Positions 1-7,085 of a DNA stretch of 20,312 nucleotides are shown here, piece after piece (the first letter of the stretch is position 1; each line of letters starts with the position of its first letter). Made by a program: the position numbers and the translations under genes. The notes beneath the pieces were generated by a model. It saw only the letters and a list, made by a program, of their open reading frames with translations, had not been told where the DNA came from and ran no database searches. Source of the stretch: a virus; the IMG/VR virus record IMGVR_UViG_3300021959_000533, positions 1-20,312 of that record; one strand, 5' to 3'.

Positions 1-2
1 GC

Positions 3-761
3 TCACGCTAGAACATCCTCGACCGCATCAATAGTAAAGCTCGAAATGATCCCTGCTTGGTTGTCCCAAGACGTAGACCCTGCGAGCATGAAAACGCCTA
101 AGACCGGATATAGGAAATCAACTAGATCATTGTCGTCAGTTGGCTTTCTGATCGGTGGCGCTATAGGTAAAGCAACTGCACCTAAGCTCGTTGAATCCAC
201 ATCATCTGTGACCATGTGAAGCTCGTTATTGAAAGCGACGTAATCACCAGCACGCAGATAATTAGTGGTGTTTAAAGAAGCATTGTCCACGTTTAACGTC
301 GATCCAGTCTGGCCAGCACCCGCAACGAATAGATTGTTAGCAGTCGCTGACCCTGTGCCAGATCCCGCGCCCGTTGCAGTAAATACAACCCCGACGGTGT
401 TTGCTGATGCACCGATAGCCGTGAAATCAGTTGTTCCGACCACGGTGATAACGTAAATCGTACCATTCACAAACGCACCCGCATTGACCGTTACTGTCGC
501 CGCTGTGCCTCGTTTAGTGTAAGAATGATCAGGCAAGAAGAACCGATGCTCCTGACCGTTTAACTTAGTTAAAAACGCTTGCATTACTGCACGATCATCA
601 CCCGAAAGATTGTTGAACTGAAGCGATGCTTTCCAAAGCGAACCTTTCCTAGCGACTGTCTGAACCGCGTTGGTCAATGGGCTTTGAAACGTCCTTGTAT
701 TCGTCACCAGCTCAAACGTGCTGGAAGATGGCGTTATTGATGGGAAGCTATAGGTTGTCAT
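3..761 (-). CDS. Distal-tail/tail-tip type structural protein with inserted Gly/Thr-rich module
   Basis: This 252-residue protein lies directly downstream of the tape measure gene and overlaps it by ATGA, the position where long-tailed phages encode distal-tail or tail-tip proteins. The N-terminal part (about residues 1-85) has aromatic beta-type character, including SLWKASLQF and HRFFLPDH. The C-terminal part (about 145-252) is also beta-type. Between them, about residues 88-142 (positions 336-500) form a low-complexity module containing TTDFTAIGASANTVG and then FTATGAGSGTG, a pattern I recognise from many phage structural proteins in unrelated contexts. No catalytic motif is seen. The role is inferred from gene order; a minor tail protein of another kind is possible. 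The ORF is complete, with its stop at the very left edge of the window. Confidence 0.6.
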   Translation of the reverse strand: MTTYSFPSITPSSSTFELVTNTRTFQSPLTNAVQTVARKGSLWKASLQFNNLSGDDRAVMQAFLTKLNGQEHRFFLPDHSYTKRGTAATVTVNAGAFVNGTIYVITVVGTTDFTAIGASANTVGVVFTATGAGSGTGSATANNLFVAGAGQTGSTLNVDNASLNTTNYLRAGDYVAFNNELHMVTDDVDSTSLGAVALPIAPPIRKPTDDNDLVDFLYPVLGVFMLAGSTSWDNQAGIISSFTIDAVEDVLA

Positions 762-2509
762 ACGAAACGCCTTCTACGCATCAGGTCTTGTATTGTGGAC
801 ACTGTTTGCTGTGATGTCTGCTGCATTGCTGCTCGGATCTTCATATCTACGCTCGCATCTGCACCTCTGGCATCTACGTTATTAACGACAGTGATCCCGC
901 CGCCACCCATTTTGTTATTCGGAACAATCGAGCCTGACTGATTAGGCACAAACATCTCGGGTCCACGCTCACCGACCATATAAGGTTGACCAGCTTGCAC
1001 TGGGCCGCCGATGGCTTTACCTGTCAGCCCTTTAACGAAAGACAGAAAGCCCCCTGTAATCTTGTCAATTACGAAGAGCTGAATGGCTTGCATGATTAAC
1101 TGTGCTGCCATTTTCTTAAAAGCGTCGCCGACTGATGCCGTACCTTTTACGATACTCATCAAGCCATCAGACATGCCCTTAAAAGTGCTTTTAGTGATCG
1201 CGTCAAGGTTTTCTTGTAATGAAGGGAGTTTGTTTTCAAATCGCCCAATTGCCTCACCCATTTGATCAAAGCCGTTGGAAATTTCAGTGCTCGCGGCTTT
1301 TTGTGCTTCTTTGAGCTTTGCATTTGTTTCTGCTGCTTTTCTACTAACAACGATAAATTCTGTTAGTTGTGCAACTAAAGCATCGCCTGGTTTTTGCCCA
1401 TCTAACTTAGCTAGGCTTGCAGTTACCGAGTCGATTGCGGTTTGGGTTTCGTCTGATCCTTTTTTGACGGCCGCGTTAGCAACGAGAGTTCCATTTGCTA
1501 ATCTTTTCTGTGCGTCAATCTGCCATAAAGTGAACTCTTTTCTCGTTATCTCCTGCTTATTTAAAGCCTGAGTCATTTTCTGCTCTTGCTTTATATATTC
1601 AGTCATCCCCGTTGATGGCTCAAATACATCTTGAAGGCTTTTTTTAGCCTTTAAAGCAATTAATTCAAGCCTCAGAATCCCTTTCTGAACCGTCTGAACC
1701 GTGTTGAGCACAAAACCAAATGATTTAACTAACGCGATCGAAACTTTTTGACCTATGTTTCCAAAATCGCCAGAATCGAGAGCTGCTTGCCTAAACCCAT
1801 CAGCGACAAATGTAATAATCGGCGCGAACGCTAACGCTAGTTGATTAGTCAGCCCTGTGAATACTGCCTTGAGACGAGTCAGCGCATCATTAGCCGCCTC
1901 CATCTGGGCTGTATCTGTGCGGCTAAGCGTTATTCCTAGATCCTCAGCCTCCGAGGTCATTTTCTCCAAGGCTTCCGAACCACCGCCCAAGGTATTAACA
2001 AGCGCGACACCTTCTGAATCGAACAGCTTCATTGCCAAGCGAACTTTATCAGACTGCTTTTCAACCCCAGCCATCGAGTTAGCAACCACACTCATCTGCT
2101 GATCTAATGGGAGTTTGACCAGATCCGCAGCGTTAATGCCTAGCTCTTGCAACGCTCCCTTGGCTTCACCAGTGCCTTGTGCGGCTTCTGCGGCTCTACG
2201 TGTGAACCTCTGAAGAGCCATATCCATCGTGCCCGTGGATACGCCTGTTAGCTCTGCTGCATGTCTAAGTCCCGCGAGTGCGGTGGTGGTAACGCCTAGC
2301 TTGTCAGCAGTTTTTGCCAACTCATCACCAGCGTTAATTGAGGATTTTATTAAAGCGCCAAAACCCGCTGTACCAACGGCGCCGAGCAGCGCGTTCTTCA
2401 TGTTAAAGACAGCACCAGAGATTTTTTTCAAGCCGCTGGTAACGCCAGAAAAGCCTGCTTTGGTCTTATCAACCGCCTTGATGCTTATTCTTACGTCTTG
2501 ATTAGCCAT
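758..2509 (-). CDS. Tail tape measure protein
   Basis: At 583 residues this is the longest tail gene here. It sets tail length and occupies the tail lumen before DNA ejection. The N-terminus is Ala/Lys-rich and helical, with repeated AAEL/AAEA-type heptads through about residue 220. A hydrophobic stretch lies around 480-510 (QLIMQAIQLFVIDKITGGFLSF). It is followed by the Gly-rich GERGPEMFVPN segment typical of lambda-family tape measures, and the protein ends in a basic RRRR cluster. It is preceded by the G/GT chaperone pair, overlapping the T frame by 8 bases (GATGGCTAA), and followed by an ATGA overlap. With the rule of about 0.15 nm per residue, the tail would be roughly 85-90 nm long (inference). 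Confidence 0.9.
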   Translation of the reverse strand: MANQDVRISIKAVDKTKAGFSGVTSGLKKISGAVFNMKNALLGAVGTAGFGALIKSSINAGDELAKTADKLGVTTTALAGLRHAAELTGVSTGTMDMALQRFTRRAAEAAQGTGEAKGALQELGINAADLVKLPLDQQMSVVANSMAGVEKQSDKVRLAMKLFDSEGVALVNTLGGGSEALEKMTSEAEDLGITLSRTDTAQMEAANDALTRLKAVFTGLTNQLALAFAPIITFVADGFRQAALDSGDFGNIGQKVSIALVKSFGFVLNTVQTVQKGILRLELIALKAKKSLQDVFEPSTGMTEYIKQEQKMTQALNKQEITRKEFTLWQIDAQKRLANGTLVANAAVKKGSDETQTAIDSVTASLAKLDGQKPGDALVAQLTEFIVVSRKAAETNAKLKEAQKAASTEISNGFDQMGEAIGRFENKLPSLQENLDAITKSTFKGMSDGLMSIVKGTASVGDAFKKMAAQLIMQAIQLFVIDKITGGFLSFVKGLTGKAIGGPVQAGQPYMVGERGPEMFVPNQSGSIVPNNKMGGGGITVVNNVDARGADASVDMKIRAAMQQTSQQTVSTIQDLMRRRRFV

Positions 2510-2992
2510 CTTTGTCCTTCAGAATCTTAAAATATGCCATCCACTCATTGACCTCAGTGAGCGACATCTGCTCGGCGTCTGCTATGGTCATGTGCAACCG
2601 ATCAGCCAAGGAAATTAAGTTCATCCTTAGCGGATCGGACATCAGTTTTTTTCGGCATCCTCCGCAGACTGTATTTCAGCAAACATTTGCTCAGCAATGC
2701 CAGAGATAACCGCTGTCTCTTCTCCCATCAGATCAATCCGATCCTCGGCAGCTTTGAACAACTTTTCGCCATCCTCGCTTGCTGCTTTCATAACGATCAA
2801 ATCAACCATTGCTGCGATAGTCGTATTCTCCAGAAACTTAGGATGCTTTTTCTGAAGCTCGTTAATGTCGTAGCATGTGATCGGAAAACAATACATGACA
2901 AAAGGCTGACCCTCTTCGTCAGCCCATTGGTCAACGCTTATCGTTCGTGGCGTAACTGTGCGTCTGCTGCGTAGCTCCCTTGCTAACCCCAT
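2502..2992 (-). CDS. Tail assembly chaperone GT fusion made by -1 frameshift
   Basis: Reading through the slippery heptamer at 2651-2645 with a -1 shift joins the 116-residue G-like frame to a 47-residue extension. The product is 163 residues, stopping with TAA at 2504-2502. The extension contains LTEVNEWMAYF, a motif typical of T-domains that bind the tape measure in lambda-like phages. The T frame also has its own ATG at 2642, overlapping the G stop as TGATG, so independent coupled translation of a 46-residue T protein is formally possible. The frameshift reading is preferred because heptamer, phase, gene order and T-domain sequence all agree. The coding path is 2992-2645 followed by 2645-2502. 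Confidence 0.85.
2642..2992 (-). CDS. Tail assembly chaperone, G-like short product
   Basis: This 116-residue protein, Glu/Ala-rich at its C-terminus, lies between the tail tube and tape measure genes, the place of lambda gene G. The N-terminus (RELRSRRTVTPRTISVDQWAD) is basic and the rest acidic. G-type proteins coat the tape measure and help recruit tail tube subunits. The C-terminus ends GAA AAA AAC TGA, so the stop codon immediately follows the slippery heptamer. Most ribosomes should stop here and a minority shift into the T frame. The start is ATG at 2992, with GGGG just after the tail tube stop as a probable ribosome binding site. Confidence 0.85.
   Translation of the reverse strand: MGLARELRSRRTVTPRTISVDQWADEEGQPFVMYCFPITCYDINELQKKHPKFLENTTIAAMVDLIVMKAASEDGEKLFKAAEDRIDLMGEETAVISGIAEQMFAEIQSAEDAEKN
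2645..2651 (-). other. Programmed -1 ribosomal frameshift site (A AAA AAC)
   Basis: On the minus strand the codons are GAA AAA AAC TGA. The heptamer A AAA AAC matches X XXY YYZ in the correct phase and is one of the most efficient -1 slippery sites known in E. coli. The zero-frame stop follows at once. The -1 frame stays open for a further 47 codons to 2502. Confidence 0.88.
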
Positions 2993-3001
2993 GTGCTACC
3001 C

Positions 3002-3403
3002 CTATGCTGTTGCTTCAGTAACTGCGCCCGAAACTTGCACCTCAAACGAGCCTTCAACCATCCCATCAAAAGATGCGGTGATTTCGTTACTCGTTACAAT
3101 GCCGCCGCCGGAGTAATACTTCTCGCCGGTTCCCGCTCCTGTCGGGTAAACCTCAAAGTCAACCGCAGCCGCAGCATCCATTACTAACTGAACCGCGTCA
3201 GCATCATCCCAGTAAACTTCGGCAGATAAAGTGCCGGTTTTAAGAGATGAGACGTAGGTGCGATTGGAATCACCCATAGTAGTATCTTCGATTGTGTCCG
3301 CTGACTGCGTTAAGGTGTAGGATCGAACCTCACCCATAGCAGCAACAGAGCCGCCGCTTACAGCGAGCTTGATAACGCCTGTTGAACCTTTTGTTGTAGC
3401 CAT
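3002..3403 (-). CDS. Major tail tube protein
   Basis: This 133-residue protein is rich in Gly, Ser, Thr and Ala, with alternating hydrophobic beta-strand character. Examples are EVRSYTLTQSADTIEDTTMGD near the N-terminus, LSAEVYWDDADAVQL in the middle and SFEVQVSGAV at the end. The pattern AMGEVRSYTLTQSAD followed by ETT/DTT and a strand reading GTLSAEVYWD is typical of the siphophage tube-protein fold. It precedes the G/GT chaperones and follows the tail terminator, as in lambda gene V order. The ATG has a good binding site (GAGGG, 7 bases upstream). Expected to be an abundant virion protein forming the tail tube by hexamer stacking. Confidence 0.8.
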   Translation of the reverse strand: MATTKGSTGVIKLAVSGGSVAAMGEVRSYTLTQSADTIEDTTMGDSNRTYVSSLKTGTLSAEVYWDDADAVQLVMDAAAAVDFEVYPTGAGTGEKYYSGGGIVTSNEITASFDGMVEGSFEVQVSGAVTEATA

Positions 3404-3414
3404 TTTAAAACCCT

Positions 3415-3849
3415 CTAAGTTGTGCCTCTGGTGAATTGGTACTCAATCCGTACTGTTATAATAACACCGCCGACTGGATCAATAGAACCGTCATCTGTCT
3501 CTATACTAACGATCTGGGTGTCTATCGCATAACCACCCCGCGTTCTATCAACGTCTAACTTCTCCTCAATTGCCTCGATGATGTTATTTCTGGCAGTGTC
3601 TATAGCCGACGCTTTTACATAGCAAACGAGCTGATAGTCAACCGTAGCAAATCTTTGCGTCAGCGTGCCTTTTATACTTGAATCCTGCCTGTCCTCGTTC
3701 TGCGTTCTTACTAAGATTGCAGGAAATTGTGCGTTGCTTAACTTGTCGAAATCAAAAGGCTCTCGCGTAACGTATTTGATCGTTATCGGCGTGGTCACTG
3801 CTTGCAGCGTAGTGACTAGATTTGATGCTATATCTTCTCTAACGCTCAC
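3415..3849 (-). CDS. Tail terminator / tail completion protein
   Basis: This 144-residue protein begins with a helix (VREDIASNLVTTLQAV) followed by strands such as PAILVRTQNED, QLVCYVKA and GGVIITVRIEYQFTRG. This is the usual alpha-beta pattern of lambda gpU/HK97 gp10-region tail terminators, which cap the tail tube and dock it to the head. Its place just upstream of the tube gene supports this. The start is GTG at 3849, with AGGAAG five bases upstream, overlapping the previous stop as GTGA, which implies translational coupling. Confidence 0.65.
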   Translation of the reverse strand: MSVREDIASNLVTTLQAVTTPITIKYVTREPFDFDKLSNAQFPAILVRTQNEDRQDSSIKGTLTQRFATVDYQLVCYVKASAIDTARNNIIEAIEEKLDVDRTRGGYAIDTQIVSIETDDGSIDPVGGVIITVRIEYQFTRGTT

Positions 3850-4298
3850 AATTGCTTCCTAAAGTAGTTGCCTAGCCTAGCTTCTTCGTCTCTGTTGAAA
3901 CCAAAGAAAGGCCGCGTTTTGTTATTCATCGCTGCCTTTTCTGCCGCTTCCTTGTTGTCGAAATATATCTCAGCAGTTCTGTTGTCCCTGCGCCTGACTT
4001 GCATAGACCTAAGCATTTGGCCGGTGTTAAAAAGATCAACTGGCGATGTTGGCTTGCCTTGCTCTGACAGTGCCGCCATATACTGCGGCGAATAACCCTT
4101 AAAGCCACCACCAAAACCTACACCTTTAGATGTGCGCTCTTTTATTATTTGCTGTCCTAACAAGCCAGTTCGCAAGATAGCGCGGGGTATATCTTTCGTA
4201 ACTTCTTTCTGTGCTTTCTTCGCTACCTTTTGCACATCTTTTGGCTTGGTCAGTAATTTAATCCCAAGACCTCGAGCTAATGCGCCAGCGACAGCCAT
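3846..4298 (-). CDS. Neck / virion morphogenesis protein (HK97 gp10 or Mu G-like)
   Basis: This 150-residue basic protein has a long N-terminal helical region rich in Lys (KDVQKVAKKAQKEVTKDIPRA) and then FNTGQMLRSMQVRR. It ends in RPFFGFNRDEEARLGNYFRK. The 'tG.m..S' element and the 'RPFFGF...' tail are typical of head-tail joining proteins of the HK97 gp10/Mu gpG type. It sits between connector and tail terminator, the right place for a neck protein. The ATG overlaps the connector stop as TAATG. Confidence 0.65.
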   Translation of the reverse strand: MAVAGALARGLGIKLLTKPKDVQKVAKKAQKEVTKDIPRAILRTGLLGQQIIKERTSKGVGFGGGFKGYSPQYMAALSEQGKPTSPVDLFNTGQMLRSMQVRRRDNRTAEIYFDNKEAAEKAAMNNKTRPFFGFNRDEEARLGNYFRKQL

Positions 4299-4711
4299 TA
4301 TCGCACCAACCGGCCAAAGGCGACGATTGTCTTCTCGTCGTCGTCAATACTTCCGCTGTTATCGTCGTCGTATTCAACGCCGTCTTTAAATATGTCGCTG
4401 ATTTCTTCTTCGTAGCGTACCTTGTAGAAGTCCAGCATCTCTTTGAATCTGTCACCGTCTACCCAGTTCGTTAGCTGCGGCAAAGCATACTTCCATAACA
4501 CCAAGTAAGCATTGCAGCGCGTCCATTGTGAGTCGGTTAGATAAGACGATACCATTTCGCCTTTGATGCCTTTCTTGTGCCACCACTCGTTCCGAATGGT
4601 CCTGATTAAGTCAGCCTCTGCTCTGGCGTGCTCGTCTGCAAATGACGTTATGCCGAAAGTCAGTATGTCGGGAATCAACGCAACTAGATCTGAATCTTGA
4701 GAAAATGCCAT
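4298..4711 (-). CDS. Head-tail connector (gp6-like adaptor)
   Basis: This 137-residue acidic, helical protein begins MAFSQDSDLVALIPDILTFG, with SFADEHARAEADLIRTIRNEWW following. Short helical proteins with an N-terminal 'dlaalipdil.fGi..F..qh..A..di...l' pattern are adaptors that bind the portal crown. The C-terminus is very acidic (EYDDDNSGSIDDDEKT). The chosen start is ATG at 4711, because AAGGTG lies eight bases upstream and it forms TAATG with the previous stop. In-frame start codons at 4717 and 4735 lack that spacing. Confidence 0.6.
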   Translation of the reverse strand: MAFSQDSDLVALIPDILTFGITSFADEHARAEADLIRTIRNEWWHKKGIKGEMVSSYLTDSQWTRCNAYLVLWKYALPQLTNWVDGDRFKEMLDFYKVRYEEEISDIFKDGVEYDDDNSGSIDDDEKTIVAFGRLVR

Positions 4712-4986
4712 TACCATTTCACCTTTGCTGACCAATAAGCCGCAGACATCTTGCCTTTAGCTATGTTTTTAGCGTGTCGGGCTTTGAATGACCTGCGCTT
4801 TGCTTTATCTGCTTCGCTTTCACCTTTTCTCGGCGGCTTAGTATCTGCGCCTTGTTGCCCAAAACGAATAAGACGAACATTGTCGCCTTCTTTAGCCAAT
4901 ACAGCGTGGCTTTTTTCTTTGTGCTTAGGTGTGCGCTTGGGCTTGTTGTAGCCCTCGAACCGCTCGCCTCGATAGGTGATCGCCAT
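4711..4986 (-). CDS. Small basic conserved phage protein with RRSFKARH...YWSAKVKW end
   Basis: This 91-residue, Lys/Arg-rich protein begins MAITYRGERFEGYNKPKRTP and ends with KRRSFKARHAKNIAKGKM then SAAYWSAKVKW. The Ser-Phe-Lys-Ala-Arg-His plus Tyr-Trp-Ser-x-Lys pattern is shared by small proteins near capsid genes of many phages. I know no established function. The start is set by AGGAG five bases before ATG 4986; the longer open frame extends back into the capsid gene and is not used. It directly follows the capsid terminator, so its expression needs readthrough. A minor capsid or connector-region role is possible by position only. Confidence 0.6.
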   Translation of the reverse strand: MAITYRGERFEGYNKPKRTPKHKEKSHAVLAKEGDNVRLIRFGQQGADTKPPRKGESEADKAKRRSFKARHAKNIAKGKMSAAYWSAKVKW

Positions 4987-4999
4987 AGAATCTCCTGCA

Positions 5000-5029
5000 A
5001 GAAACAAGCCCCGCATCAGCAGGGCTGTT
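5000..5029 (-). terminator. Stem-loop terminator after the major capsid gene
   Basis: On the minus strand, AGCCCTGC, loop TGAT and GCGGGGCT form an eight-base-pair stem with one G-T pair (5026-5007), followed by TGTTTCTT. The U-tract is imperfect, so termination is probably partial. That would set high capsid versus lower downstream tail expression. Confidence 0.6.
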
Positions 5030-5041
5030 TCAGGGTGCAGT

Positions 5042-5875
5042 TTAAAGTGCTGAGTCGAAGAACATCTCAACGCCATAGCTGTCATCAAGCTCACCAACGC
5101 CATAGACGGCAGTTGCGTTAAGCTCAAAGGCTCGCAAAGATGCGTCGCGCTGTGGCTCGATCTGGAAGTCACGCTTCATAGCGATAGCAAGTGCTTCAGG
5201 TGCAAATACTGCGCCTTTTGCATCGTCGTTACCGTCAATCGTGATATTTGCAGACTCGTAGATGTCGATACCTGCAATCGTTCCGACATACGCATTTACC
5301 ATCGCGGTGTTTTGTGCGTCGCCAGCGTTCGGATTGGCAAAGGTATTCGTCAAGTTAGCCTTGAGTTGATAAGCCTGATAAGGATGCACAACAGCCGACA
5401 TGCGGCCAGTGATCTTATTGGAGCGCAAGGTTGCAGCCGCTTTAAATAAATCAGCAACTGTGATTTCTTGTGCAGCAGCACCGAGAGTGCTTGAGAATCC
5501 GTCGAACAAAGCGATCAGATCTTGGTCCATTTTGGTAGCAATTGAGTTACCAAGAACAGTTCCAAGCTCTTCTGCTGGGTTGCCAGCACCCATAGCAGCC
5601 ACATCAGTCAATACGACCTGTGCGCCTACTTCTTGAACACTGATCGTTACCGCACTGGTGCTGACAGTCGTTGACGACATATCAGTGCCTTCGGTTAAAT
5701 CAGCAGCCGCGATTGCAGGATACTTAGGAACCTGAATGGTTTTACCGGCATCAGCGCCGATATCATAACGGGTCACAAGACCCATCATTAAGGATTGCTC
5801 TTCAGCAGTAAATCGTGCCTGAGCGATAATGTTGACGAATAAATCGTCTAAAGTTGTGCTAGTTGTAGCAGCCAT
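5042..5875 (-). CDS. Major capsid protein (HK97-fold type)
   Basis: This 277-residue protein follows the scaffold. It begins MAATTSTTLDDLFVNIIAQA and has an E-loop-like segment GKTIQVPKYPAIAAADLTEGTDM. Further features are VVLTDVAAMGAG, a helical 'spine' around LGTVLGNSIATKMDQDLIALFDGFS, and the ITGRMSAVVHPYQAYQL strand-helix typical of the coat A-domain. The C-terminus has RAFELNATAVYGVGELDD, a usual capsid P-domain end. It makes up the icosahedral shell and no protease domain is fused to it. A clear binding site (GGAG eight bases before ATG) and a terminator just downstream suit a highly expressed gene. Confidence 0.85.
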   Translation of the reverse strand: MAATTSTTLDDLFVNIIAQARFTAEEQSLMMGLVTRYDIGADAGKTIQVPKYPAIAAADLTEGTDMSSTTVSTSAVTISVQEVGAQVVLTDVAAMGAGNPAEELGTVLGNSIATKMDQDLIALFDGFSSTLGAAAQEITVADLFKAAATLRSNKITGRMSAVVHPYQAYQLKANLTNTFANPNAGDAQNTAMVNAYVGTIAGIDIYESANITIDGNDDAKGAVFAPEALAIAMKRDFQIEPQRDASLRAFELNATAVYGVGELDDSYGVEMFFDSAL

Positions 5876-5911
5876 GTTTAGTTCTCCAAAACTTGATTAG
5901 GGTTAATTGGG

Positions 5912-6568
5912 TCAATTCGCTTTCTTCATAGCAGCGTAGGCTTCCCTACCGCCAGAGTTCCAGTTATCAACCATATCAGCCACCGATACAGGCTTCGGAG
6001 TCAAGCCACCAGCATTTCCTCTGCTCCCCGTCCCACCTGTTGAAGCGCGGACAAAGTGCGGATTCGCTGTTAAAAAGTCAGCAACTAACTCATCTACTGT
6101 AAGCATGTTGCCACTTTCGCTATATCGCGGTGTGCCTTGAGGGTCTAGCACTTCAACCCCGCCGTCTTCAGCGAGTCTTACTTGCCCTTTCAACAGTTGC
6201 GATACTTGATCAGGGGATACTGCGTCATGTTTGCTGGCTGCGTTGAGTAATGATCCATCAACCAATGTCTCTTGCAGCTTTTGCTTATATGCCGTTATCT
6301 CCATATCTTTCTTTTCGACGGTCTGCTTCAGGATATTCTCAAAGTCGCCACGTTCTTTTTGGCGTTCTAGCTCCGCTTGCTCACGCTCCTGCATGATTTT
6401 GCGTGCTTCTTCGAGGTCTATCCCTTCGAGTTTCTTTTCCGCTTTCTTGCGTTCTCGCGCTATGCGATCAGCAACAATGCGGTCTAACTCGTCCTGCGTA
6501 AAAGTCTTTTGATCCTGAATGGTTTCGGTCGTTTCAGTTTCGACGCTTTCCATGATTTCTTCGCTCAC
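5912..6568 (-). CDS. Capsid scaffolding protein
   Basis: This 218-residue protein has an acidic N-terminus (SEEIMESVETETTETIQDQ). A long charged coiled-coil region (about 25-100: DELDRIVADRIARERKKAEKK, EREQAELERQKERGDFE) follows, then a C-terminal domain. This matches scaffolds of the GP20/DUF4355 kind, which sit immediately upstream of the coat gene and guide shell assembly before leaving. The start is GTG at 6568, with GAGG about 11 bases upstream; ATG at 6553 is an alternative. No protease motif is seen, so the scaffold may exit intact. Confidence 0.8.
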   Translation of the reverse strand: MSEEIMESVETETTETIQDQKTFTQDELDRIVADRIARERKKAEKKLEGIDLEEARKIMQEREQAELERQKERGDFENILKQTVEKKDMEITAYKQKLQETLVDGSLLNAASKHDAVSPDQVSQLLKGQVRLAEDGGVEVLDPQGTPRYSESGNMLTVDELVADFLTANPHFVRASTGGTGSRGNAGGLTPKPVSVADMVDNWNSGGREAYAAMKKAN

Positions 6569-6627
6569 GTAACGATTATCCTCTAATGAGTATTGCGGGA
6601 AGTTTAACCCATAAATTCAAGGTTAAG

Positions 6628-6888
6628 CTAGTTTATTTCCTCATCGGCTTTTTCTTCTTCTTCTTGCCCGACTTCTTGTGTCCGTAATGGTTCGGCATCT
6701 TTCTTCTTCCTTTTGGCTTTGGGTTTTTCGATGGGCAGCAATTCATCAATTACTGCGTGCAATTCTGCGAAGTCTGCGCCCTCACTATCAGGTGCGTTGG
6801 CTTCTAGTGGCTCCATTAACTGCCTGATTGCCGGTGGTATTGGCCTTCTGGCACATAGGTTCCTAGCTCGATCTAATTCTTTTGACAT
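6628..6888 (-). CDS. Small charged protein, unknown function
   Basis: This 86-residue protein has no domain I recognise. The N-terminus is basic and Pro-containing (DRARNLCARRPIPPAIRQL). The C-terminus carries a Lys/Arg patch (KPKAKRKKKD) and then a run of Glu/Asp ending EEEEKADEEIN, so charges are strongly segregated. It lies in the late unit between the minor head protein and the scaffold, with GAGG eight bases before its ATG. A head-assembly accessory role is possible from position alone. Confidence 0.55.
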   Translation of the reverse strand: MSKELDRARNLCARRPIPPAIRQLMEPLEANAPDSEGADFAELHAVIDELLPIEKPKAKRKKKDAEPLRTQEVGQEEEEKADEEIN

Positions 6889-6890
6889 GT

Positions 6891-7085
6891 TTAAAACCTC
6901 AATTGGCCTTTATTGTAATCTTCAAGCTCATCTGGAGTTAATTCCAACCTCTCATCATACGGCTGCTCATCTTCAATTGCTTGATAAATGTTGTCTAGCA
7001 GTAACTCTTGGTTAGCCCAATAAAGCCCAATGACGTATGGCTCAACTCCAAATATCTCAATGTGCTCGCTTATTGCTTCGTCCAT
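6891..7085 (-). CDS. Small acidic protein, unknown function
   Basis: This 64-residue, very acidic protein begins MDEAISEHIEIFGVEPYVIG and ends EDYNKGQLRF. The middle is helical with aromatic residues (LYWANQELLLDNIYQAIEDEQ). I do not recognise a family. Its ATG overlaps the minor head protein stop as TAATG, and the next gene begins two bases after its stop. It is therefore clearly part of the late head cluster and translationally coupled. Confidence 0.55.
   Translation of the reverse strand: MDEAISEHIEIFGVEPYVIGLYWANQELLLDNIYQAIEDEQPYDERLELTPDELEDYNKGQLRF

Noticed and set aside
5042-5172. Upstream extension of the small basic gene at 4711-4986 into the capsid gene
   Set aside because: The extra residues are the reverse-frame shadow of the capsid C-terminus and span the terminator; ATG 4986 has AGGAG at good spacing.
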